Shown here: piece after piece, positions 1 to 9,264 of the stretch | Layout: each line of letters opens with the position of its first letter | How positions within the stretch are numbered: position 1 is the first letter of the stretch | From: Asticcacaulis sp. | GTDB lineage: Bacteria; Pseudomonadota; Alphaproteobacteria; Caulobacterales; Caulobacteraceae | DNA: 64,000 nucleotides | Direction of reading: 5' to 3' | Assembly: GCA_024707255.1 (NCBI GenBank) | Contig: JANQAC010000001.1 | Location: 372,001 to 436,000, forward strand | The notes under the pieces: model-generated | The model's database searches: none | What the model was told of the DNA's origin: nothing | Seen by the model: the letters and a program-made list of their open reading frames with translations, nothing else | Made by a program: the position numbers and the translations under genes

Positions 1-539
1 TCAATCGCCGACTTGGTGGCGGCGTAAATGCCCCAGCCCGGCCCCTCGCCCGTGATGGCGAAGGTCGACATATTGACGATCTGGCCCGATCTCTGCCGGC
101 GCATCTGCGGCAAAATAGCACGAGTCATGCGCACAACACCCAGCAGATTGCCTTCGACGGCCTGAAGCACTTCCGCATCGGAAACCTCTTCGATGGCACC
201 CAGAACCCCCATGCTGGCATTATTGATCAGGAGATCGATGCCGCCAAAATGCGCCACGGCCTGATCCACGGCATACGACACCTGGCCGGCATCGGCGAGA
301 TCGAGCGAGAGTACCAGCAGGCTGGCATCGCCATCTGGAAACGCCTCGATCACCTTGTCGATATTGGCGGCGGTGGCCACAACCTTGTCGCCGCGCGCCA
401 GAACCTGGCGCACCAGTTCGAGGCCAAAGCCGCGCGTCAGGTTGGAAATGAACCAGACCCTGGGCTTTGGCGCAGGCATAGATTCAGCCGGCGCAGAGGC
501 CGCACTCGCAAAAGATGACATTCGCTTCAGACCTTCCAT
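1..539 (-). CDS. Short-chain dehydrogenase/reductase, 3' end cut by window edge
   Basis: The reading frame runs off base 1, so only about 179 N-terminal residues are visible. They show the SDR Rossmann fold: a WFISNLTRGFGLELV-type nucleotide-binding turn near residues 28-42 (in place of TGxxxGxG), the NNA motif after strand 4, and the catalytic YAATK (YxxxK) at the very end. Substrate cannot be told. The subgroup with WFIT/S...SRGFG usually gives unspecified oxidoreductases. Start ATG at 539 is used; an in-frame ATG at 521 has a GGAAGG sequence upstream and may be the true start. The upstream 150 bases are AT-rich and hold a TetR-like palindrome, suggesting inducible expression by a repressor encoded outside the window. 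Confidence 0.85.
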   Translation of the reverse strand, partial: MEGLKRMSSFASAASAPAESMPAPKPRVWFISNLTRGFGLELVRQVLARGDKVVATAANIDKVIEAFPDGDASLLVLSLDLADAGQVSYAVDQAVAHFGGIDLLINNASMGVLGAIEEVSDAEVLQAVEGNLLGVVRMTRAILPQMRRQRSGQIVNMSTFAITGEGPGWGIYAATKSAI

Positions 540-598
540 CTGACGGGCTCAGGCCCGATGCCTCAACCACGGCGGGGTCTGAATGATGGACAATATAT

Positions 599-616
599 AT
601 ACTATACGTTCAGTAT
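599..616. promoter_or_regulatory. TetR/AcrR-type operator-like palindrome
   Basis: The 18 bases ATACTATACGTTCAGTAT form an imperfect palindrome: outer arms ATACT/AGTAT are exact and 14 of 18 positions are symmetric. It lies in an AT-rich stretch about 60 bases upstream of the SDR start. Size, symmetry and position match operators of TetR-family repressors. The repressor gene is not in the window. Confidence 0.5.
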
Positions 617-690
617 TTACAATTGGTATCGCTATCACATTTTTATTCACAGGCTGAAGCAGGCCGTGACATCAATATAAGTAACTGAAA

Positions 691-2544
691 TTATTTAAAT
701 TGGCTGTTGAATTGCAACTGTGCCAGGCGGGCATAAAGGCCGCCGCGGGATACCAGTTCATCGTGCGTGCCGACATCGACGACACGGCCGGCCTCCATCA
801 CCACGATCCGGTCGGCCTTGAGCACTGTGGCCAAACGATGGGCGATCACCAGGGTGGTGCGCTCAGACATGGCTTCATTGAGCGCCATCTGCACCAGGCG
901 CTCATTTTCGGCATCGAGCGCCGAAGTCGCCTCATCGAGCAGCAGAATCGGCGCCTGGCGCACAAGGGCACGGGCAATGCTCAGGCGCTGCTTCTGCCCG
1001 CCGGAGAGCGACTTGGCGCGCTCGCCCAGCGGCTGTTTGAAGCCTTCCGGCAGGGCCTCGATAAAGGCGCGGGCCTGGGCCTTGTCGGCGGCGATGCGGA
1101 TTTCGGTATCGCTGGCATTCTCACGTCCGAAACGGATATTGTCCTCCGCCGAGCCGGAGAACAGCGCCGTATCCTGCGCCACCAGCGACAGACGTTCACG
1201 GACCTCCCCGGGATCGGCAGAGCGGATATCGACGCCATCGATCTCGATGCGTCCGCTCGCATAGTCATAATAGCGCAGCAGAAGCTTGAAGACGGTCGAC
1301 TTGCCGGCGCCCGAAGGCCCGACCAGGGCTACGGTTTCGCCCGGCTGCACAATCAGCGAGAAGCCATCAAGCACCTTTTGACCCGGCCGCGAGGGATAGG
1401 CGAAATGGATATCCTGAAAACGTATCTCGCCCCGCGCCAGCGCCGGCAACGCTACCGGCGCTTCCGGCACGGTAATGGTCGGCCGCGATCCCAGAAGTTC
1501 ATCGATCCGCATCATGGCACCCGCCGCCTTCTGCACATCGCCCCAGGTCTCATTCAGATTGGCAACCGAACCGCCGGTCAGGATGGCCAGCATGACGAAC
1601 TGGACCAGGGTGCCGTTCGACATCCGGCCATGCAGCACATCCTGCGCGCCCAGCCACAGCACGAAGGCGATGCCGCCAAAGACCAGCGTGATCACCATGG
1701 CGGTCATGGTGGCGCGCGTGGCCATGCGCCCGACCGAGGTGCGGTAGGTTTCTTCTACTGCCTCATCGAAGCGCTTACGCGTAAAGGCCTCACGCACAAA
1801 GGCCTGAACCGTTTCCAGCGCATCCAGCGATTCGGAGGCGAACCCAACAGCACGGGCGAAGCGGTCCTGCGTCTCGCGCGTCGCCTTGCCGACCTGGCGG
1901 CCGAAGACGATCAGCGGCACCAGCACGAAGGGGAAGGTGCAGAAGACCATCAGGGTCAGTTTCGGACTTACAAAGCTCATCATCACCAGCCCGGCCAGGA
2001 AGGTCAACAGGTTGCGCAGGGCGATGGAGATGGACGAAGCGACTAGTGTTTCGATGATCTGGATATCGGCGGTCAGGCGCGAAATCACCTCGCCTGTGCG
2101 GATCTTCAGGAAATAGCCCGGATCGAGCTTCAGGATGTGGGCGAAGACATCCTCGCGCAGATCGGCCACGACGCGCTCGCCCATGCGGGTGATGCAGTAG
2201 TAACGCAGAGCGGTGGCTATGGCCATGACGAGCGCAACCGCCCCCAGCACCAGAAACCACTGGTTCAGCACGGCGATATTACGCGAACCGAAGCCTTTAT
2301 CGATCAGTTGCTTGGCGACGAAGGTCATGGCAGGCGTCGCCGCCGCCGACAACAGCAGGAACAGAATCATCGCCGCCCCAAGGCCTTTCTGCTTCCACAG
2401 ATAGGGAATGAGCCTTGCCAGCGGCCTCAAATTGCGCGTCTTGCCGCGTGTGCCGGCGGCCTGACGGATATCGGCCACCAGTTCGGCGCCCGTGCCGGGG
2501 CGCCCTTCGGCGGTGTCTGTTTGTGCGGGAGTTGAATCAGCCAT
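691..2544 (-). CDS. ABC exporter, fused membrane and ATPase domains (MsbA/multidrug type)
   Basis: A 617-residue half-transporter, expected to act as an inner-membrane homodimer exporting a lipid or drug. Residues about 55-320 carry six hydrophobic segments of an ABC type 1 membrane domain. The ATPase domain has Walker A GPSGAGKS (409-416), the Q-loop region near 457, signature LSGGQKQR (513-520), Walker B ILLLDE (533-538) and the H-loop histidine H569. I chose ATG 2544 (MADSTPAQ...) because the longer in-frame extension to 2808 runs antisense across rpmE and looks non-coding. Length fits ABCB half-transporters. Substrate is unknown. It is divergent from rpmE. Confidence 0.92.
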   Translation of the reverse strand: MADSTPAQTDTAEGRPGTGAELVADIRQAAGTRGKTRNLRPLARLIPYLWKQKGLGAAMILFLLLSAAATPAMTFVAKQLIDKGFGSRNIAVLNQWFLVLGAVALVMAIATALRYYCITRMGERVVADLREDVFAHILKLDPGYFLKIRTGEVISRLTADIQIIETLVASSISIALRNLLTFLAGLVMMSFVSPKLTLMVFCTFPFVLVPLIVFGRQVGKATRETQDRFARAVGFASESLDALETVQAFVREAFTRKRFDEAVEETYRTSVGRMATRATMTAMVITLVFGGIAFVLWLGAQDVLHGRMSNGTLVQFVMLAILTGGSVANLNETWGDVQKAAGAMMRIDELLGSRPTITVPEAPVALPALARGEIRFQDIHFAYPSRPGQKVLDGFSLIVQPGETVALVGPSGAGKSTVFKLLLRYYDYASGRIEIDGVDIRSADPGEVRERLSLVAQDTALFSGSAEDNIRFGRENASDTEIRIAADKAQARAFIEALPEGFKQPLGERAKSLSGGQKQRLSIARALVRQAPILLLDEATSALDAENERLVQMALNEAMSERTTLVIAHRLATVLKADRIVVMEAGRVVDVGTHDELVSRGGLYARLAQLQFNSQFK

Positions 2545-2580
2545 GGACCTGAGCTTTATACAGTCAGGACTTGCCTCGCA

Positions 2581-2592
2581 AGGAAGCTTCCT
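2581..2592. repeat. 12-bp perfect palindrome upstream of rpmE
   Basis: AGGAAGCTTCCT is a perfect palindrome in the 133-base gap between the divergent ABC exporter and rpmE. It could be an operator or a short hairpin in the rpmE leader; the sequence alone does not tell. Confidence 0.3.
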
Positions 2593-2677
2593 GTAAGAGC
2601 CGCACCTTCGGCACTCATGCCTCACACTTTTTATGGCGTCCGCACGCTGCTGGCCGGACGTATAAAGGAACAGATCG

Positions 2678-2901
2678 ATGAAAAAGAAGGTCACCCCGAC
2701 TATCACTGGATCACCGTCACCCTGACCGACGGTTCGACCTACCGCACCCGTTCGACCTACGGCAAGGAAGACGCCGTGCTGAACCTCGACATCGATCCGC
2801 GCACCCATCCGGCCTGGACCGGCGGCACCGGCACCCTGCTCGACCGCGGCGGCCGCGTTTCGCGCTTCAACAACAAGTTCGCCGGCTTCCTCAAGAAGTA
2901 A
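2678..2901 (+). CDS. rpmE: 50S ribosomal protein bL31 (start region frameshifted as given)
   Basis: The body ([20 protein letters not shown], then [11 protein letters not shown] and [11 protein letters not shown]) is an alphaproteobacterial bL31 without the zinc-binding CxxC of the C+ type. The ATG at 2678 has a good ribosome-binding site (AAAGGA, 8 bases away) and is followed by A5, which puts it one base out of frame with the body. With A6 the protein would begin [11 protein letters not shown], the normal bL31 start, and have 74 residues. The only in-frame ATG (2617) has no ribosome-binding site and adds 20 residues foreign to the family. I annotate the functional gene from 2678 and treat the lost A as a probable sequence error. 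Confidence 0.9.
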
Positions 2902-2940
2902 GGCGGGGCCGCCCCGCTGCGGTCACTTGTCAGAGTTTGG

Positions 2941-2980
2941 AAATCCGGTCCGGGGATCGCCCTGGACCGGATTTTTCTTT
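2941..2980 (+). terminator. Rho-independent terminator of rpmE
   Basis: An 11-bp perfect stem (2941-2951 with 2964-2974, AAATCCGGTCC/GGACCGGATTT) with a 12-base loop is followed by TTTTTCTTT. It lies 40 bases after the rpmE stop. Confidence 0.85.
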
Positions 2981-3002
2981 GGTCGGGAAAGTATCTTTCT
3001 TG

Positions 3003-3070
3003 TACCTCCCCACCTCTGGTGGGGAGGGGGACCGCACGAGACGCGAAGCGACGAGATGTGGTGGTGGGGT
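3003..3070 (+). repeat. Dispersed intergenic repeat, family D (TACCTCCCC...GGTGGTGGGG)
   Basis: One of at least three similar copies in the window (also 46005-46075, and inverted at 17937-17994). Shared blocks are TACCTCC(CC), TGGGGAGGGGGACCG and GTGGTGGTGGGG. It lies between the rpmE terminator and the next gene. Confidence 0.7.
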
Positions 3071-3107
3071 ATCTTACTTTCTGCCTTTCCCATGCTAGAA
3101 CCAGCCT

Positions 3108-3986
3108 ATGCACACGCCCTACGACGGTTCCCACAAGCTTTTCACCATCGGCGTAAAGCCGCTCGATCCGGCTGACTGGATCGATGTCGATGACAGGCTG
3201 CTGGGTTATCTCGATGAAAAAGATCGGCTGGCCGAGCGTGTGCCGGAGAAAATCTTCGTGGCCGAGCCGGGCACCGAGGATGCGCAAGACGAAGTCCTGA
3301 CCTTGCTGGCCGATCATCTGCCCGAACGTTTCCCCGACATCTATCAACGCATCGGCCCACAGATCGATATTATTCCAGCCTTCCGCCGCGTCCGGCTCGA
3401 TACCCCCTATCCGCCCCTGCTCGTGGCCGGCGGGCTGGTGCAGGAAGACCTGGTGCTGATGCGGCGTGGCGAGGATGGCTGGCGGCTGGCGGCAGCACAT
3501 CTGTGCTTCCCGTCCTCATGGCGGCTGCACGAAAAATTCGGCAGGGCCCTGCAGGACATCCACGCCCCGGTGCCGGATTTCGGCCGCGACACCCGCAACG
3601 CCACCATCATCGAGCGCATGTTCGACAATCTGCGCACTGAACAGCCGGTAATGCGCTGGAACTGGTCGCTGCACGCCGACGACACCCTGCATCACCCTCA
3701 TTCCGCCGGGCAATGGCGCTTTGGTGATGAAAAGATCGACAGCCTTTATTTCCGCCTTGAACGCCAGACCCTGCGCCGTCTGCCCGAAAGCGGCGACATC
3801 CTCTTCACCATCCGCATCTATCTCGATCCGCTGGCGGCATTGGAGCAGCAGCCCAATGCCGACGAACTGGCCCGTGCCCTGATCAGCCAGCTTCAAGCCT
3901 ATACGCCGGCCCAGCTTGACTACAAGGGCCTGACGCTGGAACGCGACCGCCTGATTACGCACCTCGAAGCCATAGCCAGCCGCTGA
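3108..3986 (+). CDS. DUF3445 protein (heme-dependent oxidative N-demethylase-like)
   Basis: A soluble 292-residue protein with no signal peptide. The centre (CFPSSWRLHEKFGRAL, IHAPVP, then WNWSLHADDTLHHP) and the C-terminal RLERQTLRRLPESGDILFTI block are the signature of the DUF3445 family. Members of this family have been described as heme-dependent oxidative N-demethylases; whether this protein demethylates an amine is inference. The start ATG 3108 has only a weak ribosome-binding site. It sits alone between a dispersed repeat and a lipoprotein gene, so context gives no substrate. Confidence 0.8.
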   Translation: MHTPYDGSHKLFTIGVKPLDPADWIDVDDRLLGYLDEKDRLAERVPEKIFVAEPGTEDAQDEVLTLLADHLPERFPDIYQRIGPQIDIIPAFRRVRLDTPYPPLLVAGGLVQEDLVLMRRGEDGWRLAAAHLCFPSSWRLHEKFGRALQDIHAPVPDFGRDTRNATIIERMFDNLRTEQPVMRWNWSLHADDTLHHPHSAGQWRFGDEKIDSLYFRLERQTLRRLPESGDILFTIRIYLDPLAALEQQPNADELARALISQLQAYTPAQLDYKGLTLERDRLITHLEAIASR

Positions 3987-4050
3987 CCCTCGCATTGTTT
4001 GCTTACAAATCGCCATGATAGCTTTAGCGCAAATCCGCGCGGGACTTCTC

Positions 4051-4512
4051 ATGACAAAGACGCTTTGGCCTGTTGTTTTGCTGATGCTTTTAGGCGCCTG
4101 CCACAAGCCGACGCCCGAAGAACAGGCCGCCGCCGCTTTTACCGTTAGTCCGCTGCAACAGGGCGATGGCGCCGACCTGACCGGCTGCATCACCAAGATC
4201 GCCCGCGCCGTTGCCAAGCCTTCGTACATCCTGATCGAGGATTCGCTGCAGGGCGGCGCTACTGGCTACATCCGCATCAACGGCCGATTGACGAAGATTA
4301 GCATGATCTCTGGTGGCTCGGACAGCATTCACAGCGTCCGCAGCTTTGTCGACGCCTCGAACACCCTGTCCGTGGTCGAATCCTACGATATCAAGGACGC
4401 CGTCCCCGGTCAGACGGTGCGTCCGCTGACCGGCCAACTGATCGTTACCTGGAAGGGCGACACCCAGACCATAGCCATAGGCGGCGCCCGCAACTGCATC
4501 GATGCGCCATAA
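4051..4512 (+). CDS. Putative lipoprotein, unknown function
   Basis: A 153-residue protein starting MTKTLWPVVLLMLLGAC, a signal peptide with lipobox LLGAC, so it is expected to be lipid-anchored at residue C17. I chose ATG 4051 over the in-frame ATG 4015 because only the shorter form starts directly with the signal sequence. The mature part has two further cysteines (near the middle and close to the C-terminus) that could form a disulfide. No family recognised. Confidence 0.7.
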   Translation: MTKTLWPVVLLMLLGACHKPTPEEQAAAAFTVSPLQQGDGADLTGCITKIARAVAKPSYILIEDSLQGGATGYIRINGRLTKISMISGGSDSIHSVRSFVDASNTLSVVESYDIKDAVPGQTVRPLTGQLIVTWKGDTQTIAIGGARNCIDAP

Positions 4513-4564
4513 AACTATTCTTCCTTATGCACAAACGGAGAAAAGCCTTCAGTTTGGATGAGAT

Positions 4565-4640
4565 GCTAGCCGGCTAGCGCTGCAGGTACGCTTGTACCTG
4601 CAAGCGACGACTGCGACGCAGATCGCCAAAATCAAGGCTT
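4565..4640 (-). repeat. Dispersed structured repeat, family C (divergent copy)
   Basis: This segment contains GCTAGC-CG-GCTAGC, a hairpin GCAGGTAC-GCTT-GTACCTGC and a hairpin CTGCG-A-CGCAG, followed by an ATC(A/G)A block. It has the same order of a GTAC hairpin and a second small hairpin as the copies downstream of phaB and phaA, with changed but still paired stem bases. It lies directly downstream of cckA. Confidence 0.45.
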
Positions 4641-4642
4641 TT

Positions 4643-6793
4643 CTAAGCGGCCAGTTGTTCCTTGACCCTCTCCGCCAGCGTCTTGATATCCAGCGGCTTG
4701 GGCAGGAAGGAGATATTCTGCTCGGCTTCCAGCAGGTCGGAGAACTCCGATTCGGCATAGCCTGAAATGAACATCACCGGCACATTGCCCAGGATCGGCC
4801 GCGCCAGTTTCAGCATCGACGGTCCGTCCATACCTGGCATAATGACATCCGAGATCAGCAGGTCGAAGCGGCCATTTTCCGCTTCAATGATGGCCAGGGC
4901 TTCCTCGCCATCCTCGGCTTCCAGCACCTCGTAACCGCGCTGGCGCAGCAGGTGCGCTGCGATACCGCGCACGATCTGCTCGTCCTCGACGAACAGGATG
5001 CGGCCGACGCCCGACAGATCCTTCGGCACCGGCTTGGCGACGGCTTCGGGCTTCGCTTCGGCCTCAGGCTTTTCCACCTCGATCCATACCGGCAGGAAGA
5101 TGCGGAAGGTCGCGCCCTTGCCCGGCGGCGAGACGATCTGGATATGGCCGCCGGCCTGCGCAATGATGCCGTGGACAGTTGAAAGGCCCAGCCCCGTGCC
5201 CTCACCCAGAGGTTTGGTCGTGAAGAACGGCTCGAACACCTGGGCAAGGATCTCCGGCGGAATGCCGGGGCCGGTATCGGAAACCTCGATCAGGGCCGAT
5301 CCCTGTGCCGGCGCTTCCGGCCAGCCGTAGTCCTTTGCTTCATCCTGGGTCAGGCTGGCGGCGCGGATATTGACCTTGCCGCCGCCCTGGCCGCGCATGG
5401 CATCGCGCGCATTGACCACCAGGTTCATCATGACCATTTCCATCTGCCCCTTGTCGACATGGACATTGGGCAGGTTGCGGCCATATTCGGTTTCCAGCTT
5501 GACATCCTCCCGCACCAGTCGGCGCAGCAGAACCTCGGCCTCCGAAACCATCTCGCCGACATTGAGCGTGACGCGCTTGACCGTCTGCTTGCGGGCGAAG
5601 GCCAGCAGGTTGCGCACCAGATCCTCGGCGCGGGCAATGATCTGGCGGATGCCGTTCAGGTCTTCATAGGAAGGATCGCCAAGCGGGTGATTGACCAGCA
5701 ACTGGTCATTACGGAACTTGAAGCCGGTCAGAAGATTGTTGAAATCGTGCGCCATGCCGCCGGCCACCTGGCCGATGGCCTGCATCTTCTGCGATTGCAC
5801 CAGGGTCTGTTCCAGCTTCTTCTGCTCGGAGACATCGAACAGATAAAGGCTGTAGCCGCCGGAGACCTGCGACACATAGATTTGCAGGGCTCGGTCGGAC
5901 TTGACGTTCAGACTGATATCGAACGGCCCGCTCTTATGGGTTGCCAGTTTCTCGGCCAGGGCCGCGCGGGAGTTTTCGGTCACCAGGTCGCCGAACACCA
6001 TGCCGGTCAGCTTATCCGGCGCCAGCTCGGTCAACGCGGCGAAGACCGTGTTGAAATCGGTGATGCGCGCGGCGAAAAGATCATTGCCCGCTACCAGTGC
6101 CGCACCGAAGGGTGCCGCCTCGGCGAAGGCGTCCATCACGGCCTCCGGCAGGTCAGTCTTATGGTTTTCGGTTACATCCGGCAGGAAGGCGTCGTCCTGC
6201 ACTGCCGGCGGATTTTCATGTTTCAGCATCAGGCCGTTGCCGAGCACGCCCTGGGAGGCCGCGCGCACCAGCACCAGGTCTTCGCCTAGGCGCGACACCA
6301 CCATTTCATAATCGAAGCCACCGAGCCGGACCAGGGCGCGGCCGGTGCCCTGTGCTTTCGCTTCGCGCAGGGCGACGAAAAGCGCCGGCGCATGTTCGCC
6401 CTGCGGCAAACGTTTCATGCCGCCGCCGGCATCGCTCCAGGCCGGATTGACCGCCAGCACATGGCCGTCAAAAGCCGCCACCGCGGCCGGCTCGCTCAAG
6501 GCGCCGACAATATCGGACGCCCGGAAGCCTTCGCCGCTCAATATATCCGTCTCGCCCGTAAAGGCGAACAGGCCCAGCAGGGCCACACCGGCTACCGCCG
6601 CGATCAGGATGCCCAGCACGATACCCACCGGCAGATGTCCGGAAACAAGCCACACCGCCACGCAGGCGCAAACCACGATCACGGCGACAATGCCCGCCGT
6701 CAGCGGATTGACGAGATCACGCAGCCGGCTGATCAGCGAGGTCGCGGTGTTTTCCGGTGCGGATACCGGCGGGGCAATAGGCGCTGCGGACAA
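4643..6793 (-). CDS. cckA: CckA-type hybrid histidine kinase
   Basis: A 716-residue membrane-bound hybrid kinase, expected to start the CckA-ChpT-CtrA/CpdR phosphorelay that drives the Caulobacter-type cell cycle. Two membrane segments lie near residues 33-50 and 54-76, followed by PAS-like sensory sequence (about 95-325). The kinase core has the H box GGMAHDFNNLL with phospho-acceptor H349, the N box NARDAM (461-466), G1 DTGPGIPPE and G2 EGTGLGLS. A receiver domain (598-716) carries FVEDE and phospho-acceptor D649 in ISDVIMPGMDG. The position just after fliQ-fliR-flhB is, as far as I recall, the same as in Caulobacter crescentus, which supports the name. A 129-base gap from flhB may hold its own promoter. 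Confidence 0.92.
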   Translation of the reverse strand: MSAAPIAPPVSAPENTATSLISRLRDLVNPLTAGIVAVIVVCACVAVWLVSGHLPVGIVLGILIAAVAGVALLGLFAFTGETDILSGEGFRASDIVGALSEPAAVAAFDGHVLAVNPAWSDAGGGMKRLPQGEHAPALFVALREAKAQGTGRALVRLGGFDYEMVVSRLGEDLVLVRAASQGVLGNGLMLKHENPPAVQDDAFLPDVTENHKTDLPEAVMDAFAEAAPFGAALVAGNDLFAARITDFNTVFAALTELAPDKLTGMVFGDLVTENSRAALAEKLATHKSGPFDISLNVKSDRALQIYVSQVSGGYSLYLFDVSEQKKLEQTLVQSQKMQAIGQVAGGMAHDFNNLLTGFKFRNDQLLVNHPLGDPSYEDLNGIRQIIARAEDLVRNLLAFARKQTVKRVTLNVGEMVSEAEVLLRRLVREDVKLETEYGRNLPNVHVDKGQMEMVMMNLVVNARDAMRGQGGGKVNIRAASLTQDEAKDYGWPEAPAQGSALIEVSDTGPGIPPEILAQVFEPFFTTKPLGEGTGLGLSTVHGIIAQAGGHIQIVSPPGKGATFRIFLPVWIEVEKPEAEAKPEAVAKPVPKDLSGVGRILFVEDEQIVRGIAAHLLRQRGYEVLEAEDGEEALAIIEAENGRFDLLISDVIMPGMDGPSMLKLARPILGNVPVMFISGYAESEFSDLLEAEQNISFLPKPLDIKTLAERVKEQLAA

Positions 6794-6922
6794 GAGACAA
6801 CCTCTCTACACGAAATGCGGATGCTGAACGCCTGTTGTGCAAGCGAATCACTTCCTGAATACTAGACCATTTTGCATTCCGTGCGCAGGTTAACAAAACC
6901 GTGCGTTTTCAAGGCACTGATC

Positions 6923-7999
6923 TTAGAAGGCACGCTTCTTTTTCGCCATGACGAAGCTGATCAGCTTGGCGACGGCAGCGAAGTGCTGCTCGGGGATCAC
7001 GTCATCCACCTCCATGCTGGCGAACAGGGCGCGCGCCAGGGGCGGATCTTCGATAATCGGCACATTGTGCTTGCCGGCCTCTTCACGGATTTTCAGCGCC
7101 ACATTATCCATGCCCTTGGCGACGCAGACCGGTGCCGCCATCTCGCCCATTTCATATTGCAGGGCCACGGCATAGTGGGTCGGGTTGGTGACAACGACCG
7201 TGGCATTTTTCACATTGGACATCATGCGCCGGCGGCTTTTTTCCATGCGCAACTGGCGCAGCTTGGCCTTGATATGCGGGTCGCCTTCGGTCTGCTTGTA
7301 TTCTTCCTTCTGCTCCTGTTTCGACATCTTCATGCGTTGCAGGAAACGGAACTTCTGCAGGGCAAAATCGGCCACGCCCTCGACGAACAGGAAGATGCAG
7401 ACGGCAATCGCCAGGGCAATGACCGCCTCATGCACATAGGGCAGGATCAGCATCGGCGAGGCGGCGGTCAGGGCCAGAATATCCGTCAGGCGGTTCTTGA
7501 CCACCATCCAGACAATGACGCCGGTGATGGTCAGCTTGAGCAGGGTTTTGCCGAACTGGATGAGGGCATCAACGCCAAACAGCTTTTTCAGGCCGTTCAT
7601 CGGATTAAGCTTGCTGAAATCCGGCGCCAGTTTCGACGGCGTGAACATCAGGCCGGTCTGCATGACGTTGCCGAAGACACCCAGCGCAATGGAGGCCCCC
7701 ATGACCATTAGCAGGATGGGGATGATATCCATCACCACGGCACGGGCGATTCCCATGCCGCCGTCGCCTTCCAGAGACCCCAGCAACTGCTCCGGATGGG
7801 CCAGGAAGGGCAAGAGGTCACCGGTCAGGGTGCGCGCCAGTTCGGGGCCTTTCATGGCCACGATGGCGCAGGCGCCGATCAGGGAGAGGGCTTGCGGCAG
7901 GTCGCCGGACTTGGCGACATCGCCCTTGTCCCGCGCCTGCTGGAGTTTCCGCCCGGACGCCTCTTCTGTTTTATCTTCGCCATCCGCTTCGTCAGCCAC
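6923..7999 (-). CDS. flhB: Flagellar type III export switch protein FlhB
   Basis: A 358-residue export-gate protein with four membrane segments (about 37-55, 85-110, 145-170, 182-210) and a cytoplasmic C-terminal domain with the self-cleavage motif NPTH at 272-275, which switches export from rod/hook to filament substrates. Its start overlaps the end of fliR by 8 bases, so translation is probably coupled. Normal FlhB length. Confidence 0.97.
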   Translation of the reverse strand: MADEADGEDKTEEASGRKLQQARDKGDVAKSGDLPQALSLIGACAIVAMKGPELARTLTGDLLPFLAHPEQLLGSLEGDGGMGIARAVVMDIIPILLMVMGASIALGVFGNVMQTGLMFTPSKLAPDFSKLNPMNGLKKLFGVDALIQFGKTLLKLTITGVIVWMVVKNRLTDILALTAASPMLILPYVHEAVIALAIAVCIFLFVEGVADFALQKFRFLQRMKMSKQEQKEEYKQTEGDPHIKAKLRQLRMEKSRRRMMSNVKNATVVVTNPTHYAVALQYEMGEMAAPVCVAKGMDNVALKIREEAGKHNVPIIEDPPLARALFASMEVDDVIPEQHFAAVAKLISFVMAKKKRAF

Positions 8000-8828
8000 T
8001 GCGGGCTCCCTTCAGGAACACCCCAAGATACTGCTGATAATGGTCGATGAAGACCATTCCGATGGTGCCGAGCGAGAGGGCCAGCAAGGCCAGGCCCGCA
8101 AGGACGCTGACGGGCGTGGCGGCAAAAAAGATCGGAAAATTGGGCATCATGCGCCCGATGAAGCCGGTGGCGATATTGAAGACCAAAGCGAACACAATCA
8201 CCGGTGCCGAAAGCTGAAGCGCCAGAACAAAGCTTTCCCCCAGAGTCTTGACCATCAGGGAGCCGGCATCGCCGATCATGACGTTTTTGACCGGAGAGAA
8301 TATCTGGTAGGAATCGACCATGGCCCGGATGAACAAATGGTGGGTATTGGTCACCCAGATCATCACCAGGCCAAAAATGGCGAGAAAGGCACCCAGGCTG
8401 GTGCTGGATTGCGCTTCGGTCGGATTGGCGGTCTGGGCAAACGAGAGCGTGGTTTGCAACGACAGGATTTCGCCTGTCGTCACCAGGGTGAACAGCAAGA
8501 CACGCATCAGGCTGCCCAGCATCAGGCCGATGATCGTTTCGTGCAGCACAATGCCGGTCAGGGCGCCGAGCGTCGGCGGCATGGCCGGAATATAGGGCCC
8601 GACAATCGGCGTGATCATCATGGCCAGCAGCAGGGCGAAGCACAGGCGCAGGCGCGGCGGCACGGCCGGGTCGCCCAGCCCCGGCACCAGCAGAACGATG
8701 CTGGCCAGGCGGATAAAGATCAGCCCCACCACCCACAATTGCGCCGAGGTGCCGAAAAAGGAGGCAAAATCATCGCCGCCCGTATCCGGAAGACTTGAGC
8801 GCAGTTGTACGGCCTGCAACAGAAGCAT
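7992..8828 (-). CDS. fliR: Flagellar export gate protein FliR
   Basis: A 278-residue very hydrophobic protein with about six membrane segments and the FliR-type LGDPAVPPRLRLCFALLL and AQTANPTEAQSSTSLGAFL regions. It forms the FliPQR export gate with FliQ and FliP. It follows fliQ by 3 bases and overlaps flhB by 8 bases. FliP is encoded elsewhere in this window (13702-14454). Confidence 0.96.
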   Translation of the reverse strand: MLLLQAVQLRSSLPDTGGDDFASFFGTSAQLWVVGLIFIRLASIVLLVPGLGDPAVPPRLRLCFALLLAMMITPIVGPYIPAMPPTLGALTGIVLHETIIGLMLGSLMRVLLFTLVTTGEILSLQTTLSFAQTANPTEAQSSTSLGAFLAIFGLVMIWVTNTHHLFIRAMVDSYQIFSPVKNVMIGDAGSLMVKTLGESFVLALQLSAPVIVFALVFNIATGFIGRMMPNFPIFFAATPVSVLAGLALLALSLGTIGMVFIDHYQQYLGVFLKGARSG

Positions 8829-8831
8829 GGC

Positions 8832-9095
8832 CTAGATGGCCGCGATCTTGTTGATGATTTCGTGCATGAATGTGGCCAGCAGCGATCCCATCAGGGGCAG
8901 CAGCAGCAGCAGGGCAAGAAAGACCGAAATGATCTTCGGGGCATAGATCAGCGTGGCTTCCTGAATCTGTGTCAGGGCCTGAAAGAGGCCGATCACCACG
9001 CCCACCACCAGCCCGACCAGGAGAATCGGCAGGCATAGCTGGATGGTCAGCCAGATGGCGTCACGCCCAATTCCCAGAACCTCGGCACCCGTCAT
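8832..9095 (-). CDS. fliQ: Flagellar export gate protein FliQ
   Basis: An 87-residue protein with two membrane hairpins (WLTIQLCLPILLVGLVVGVV and the IISVFLALLLLLPLMGSLL region) around the conserved FQALTQIQEATL loop, standard for FliQ. It is the first gene of a fliQ-fliR-flhB(-cckA) unit. A perfect CtrA-type box lies 55 bases upstream of its start. Confidence 0.97.
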   Translation of the reverse strand: MTGAEVLGIGRDAIWLTIQLCLPILLVGLVVGVVIGLFQALTQIQEATLIYAPKIISVFLALLLLLPLMGSLLATFMHEIINKIAAI

Positions 9096-9149
9096 TCGTT
9101 TTACCCGTTAAATCAAAACACAACCCGGCAATATTTGCCGCGCGAACGG

Positions 9150-9165
9150 TTAATTTGCCCTTAAC
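9150..9165 (-). promoter_or_regulatory. CtrA binding site of the fliQRB operon
   Basis: TTAA-TTTGCCC-TTAAC matches the full CtrA consensus TTAA-N7-TTAAC. The distance to the fliQ start (55 bases) fits a box overlapping the -35 region of an early flagellar promoter. It may also influence the divergent TPR gene. Confidence 0.8.
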
Positions 9166-9264
9166 CTATGATGAGATTCTCATTCGCCTTAAAGCCCGAA
9201 ATGACGGGGAAAATTATCGCGGCATTAACTATGGTTAAACCCCGTTCAGGCAAGTTAACGGGAA

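Noticed and set aside
700..2046. A 448-codon open frame on the plus strand opposite the ABC exporter
   Set aside because: It is antisense to conserved ATPase motifs, has His/Gln/Arg-rich composition typical of shadow frames in GC-rich DNA and no ribosome-binding site.
2545..2808. N-terminal extension of the ABC exporter
   Set aside because: It lies antisense to rpmE and its promoter; the transporter fold starts well after ATG 2544.
9222..9237. TTAA-CTATGG-TTAA as a second CtrA box near the TPR gene
   Set aside because: Spacing is N6, not N7; kept only as a possible half-site.
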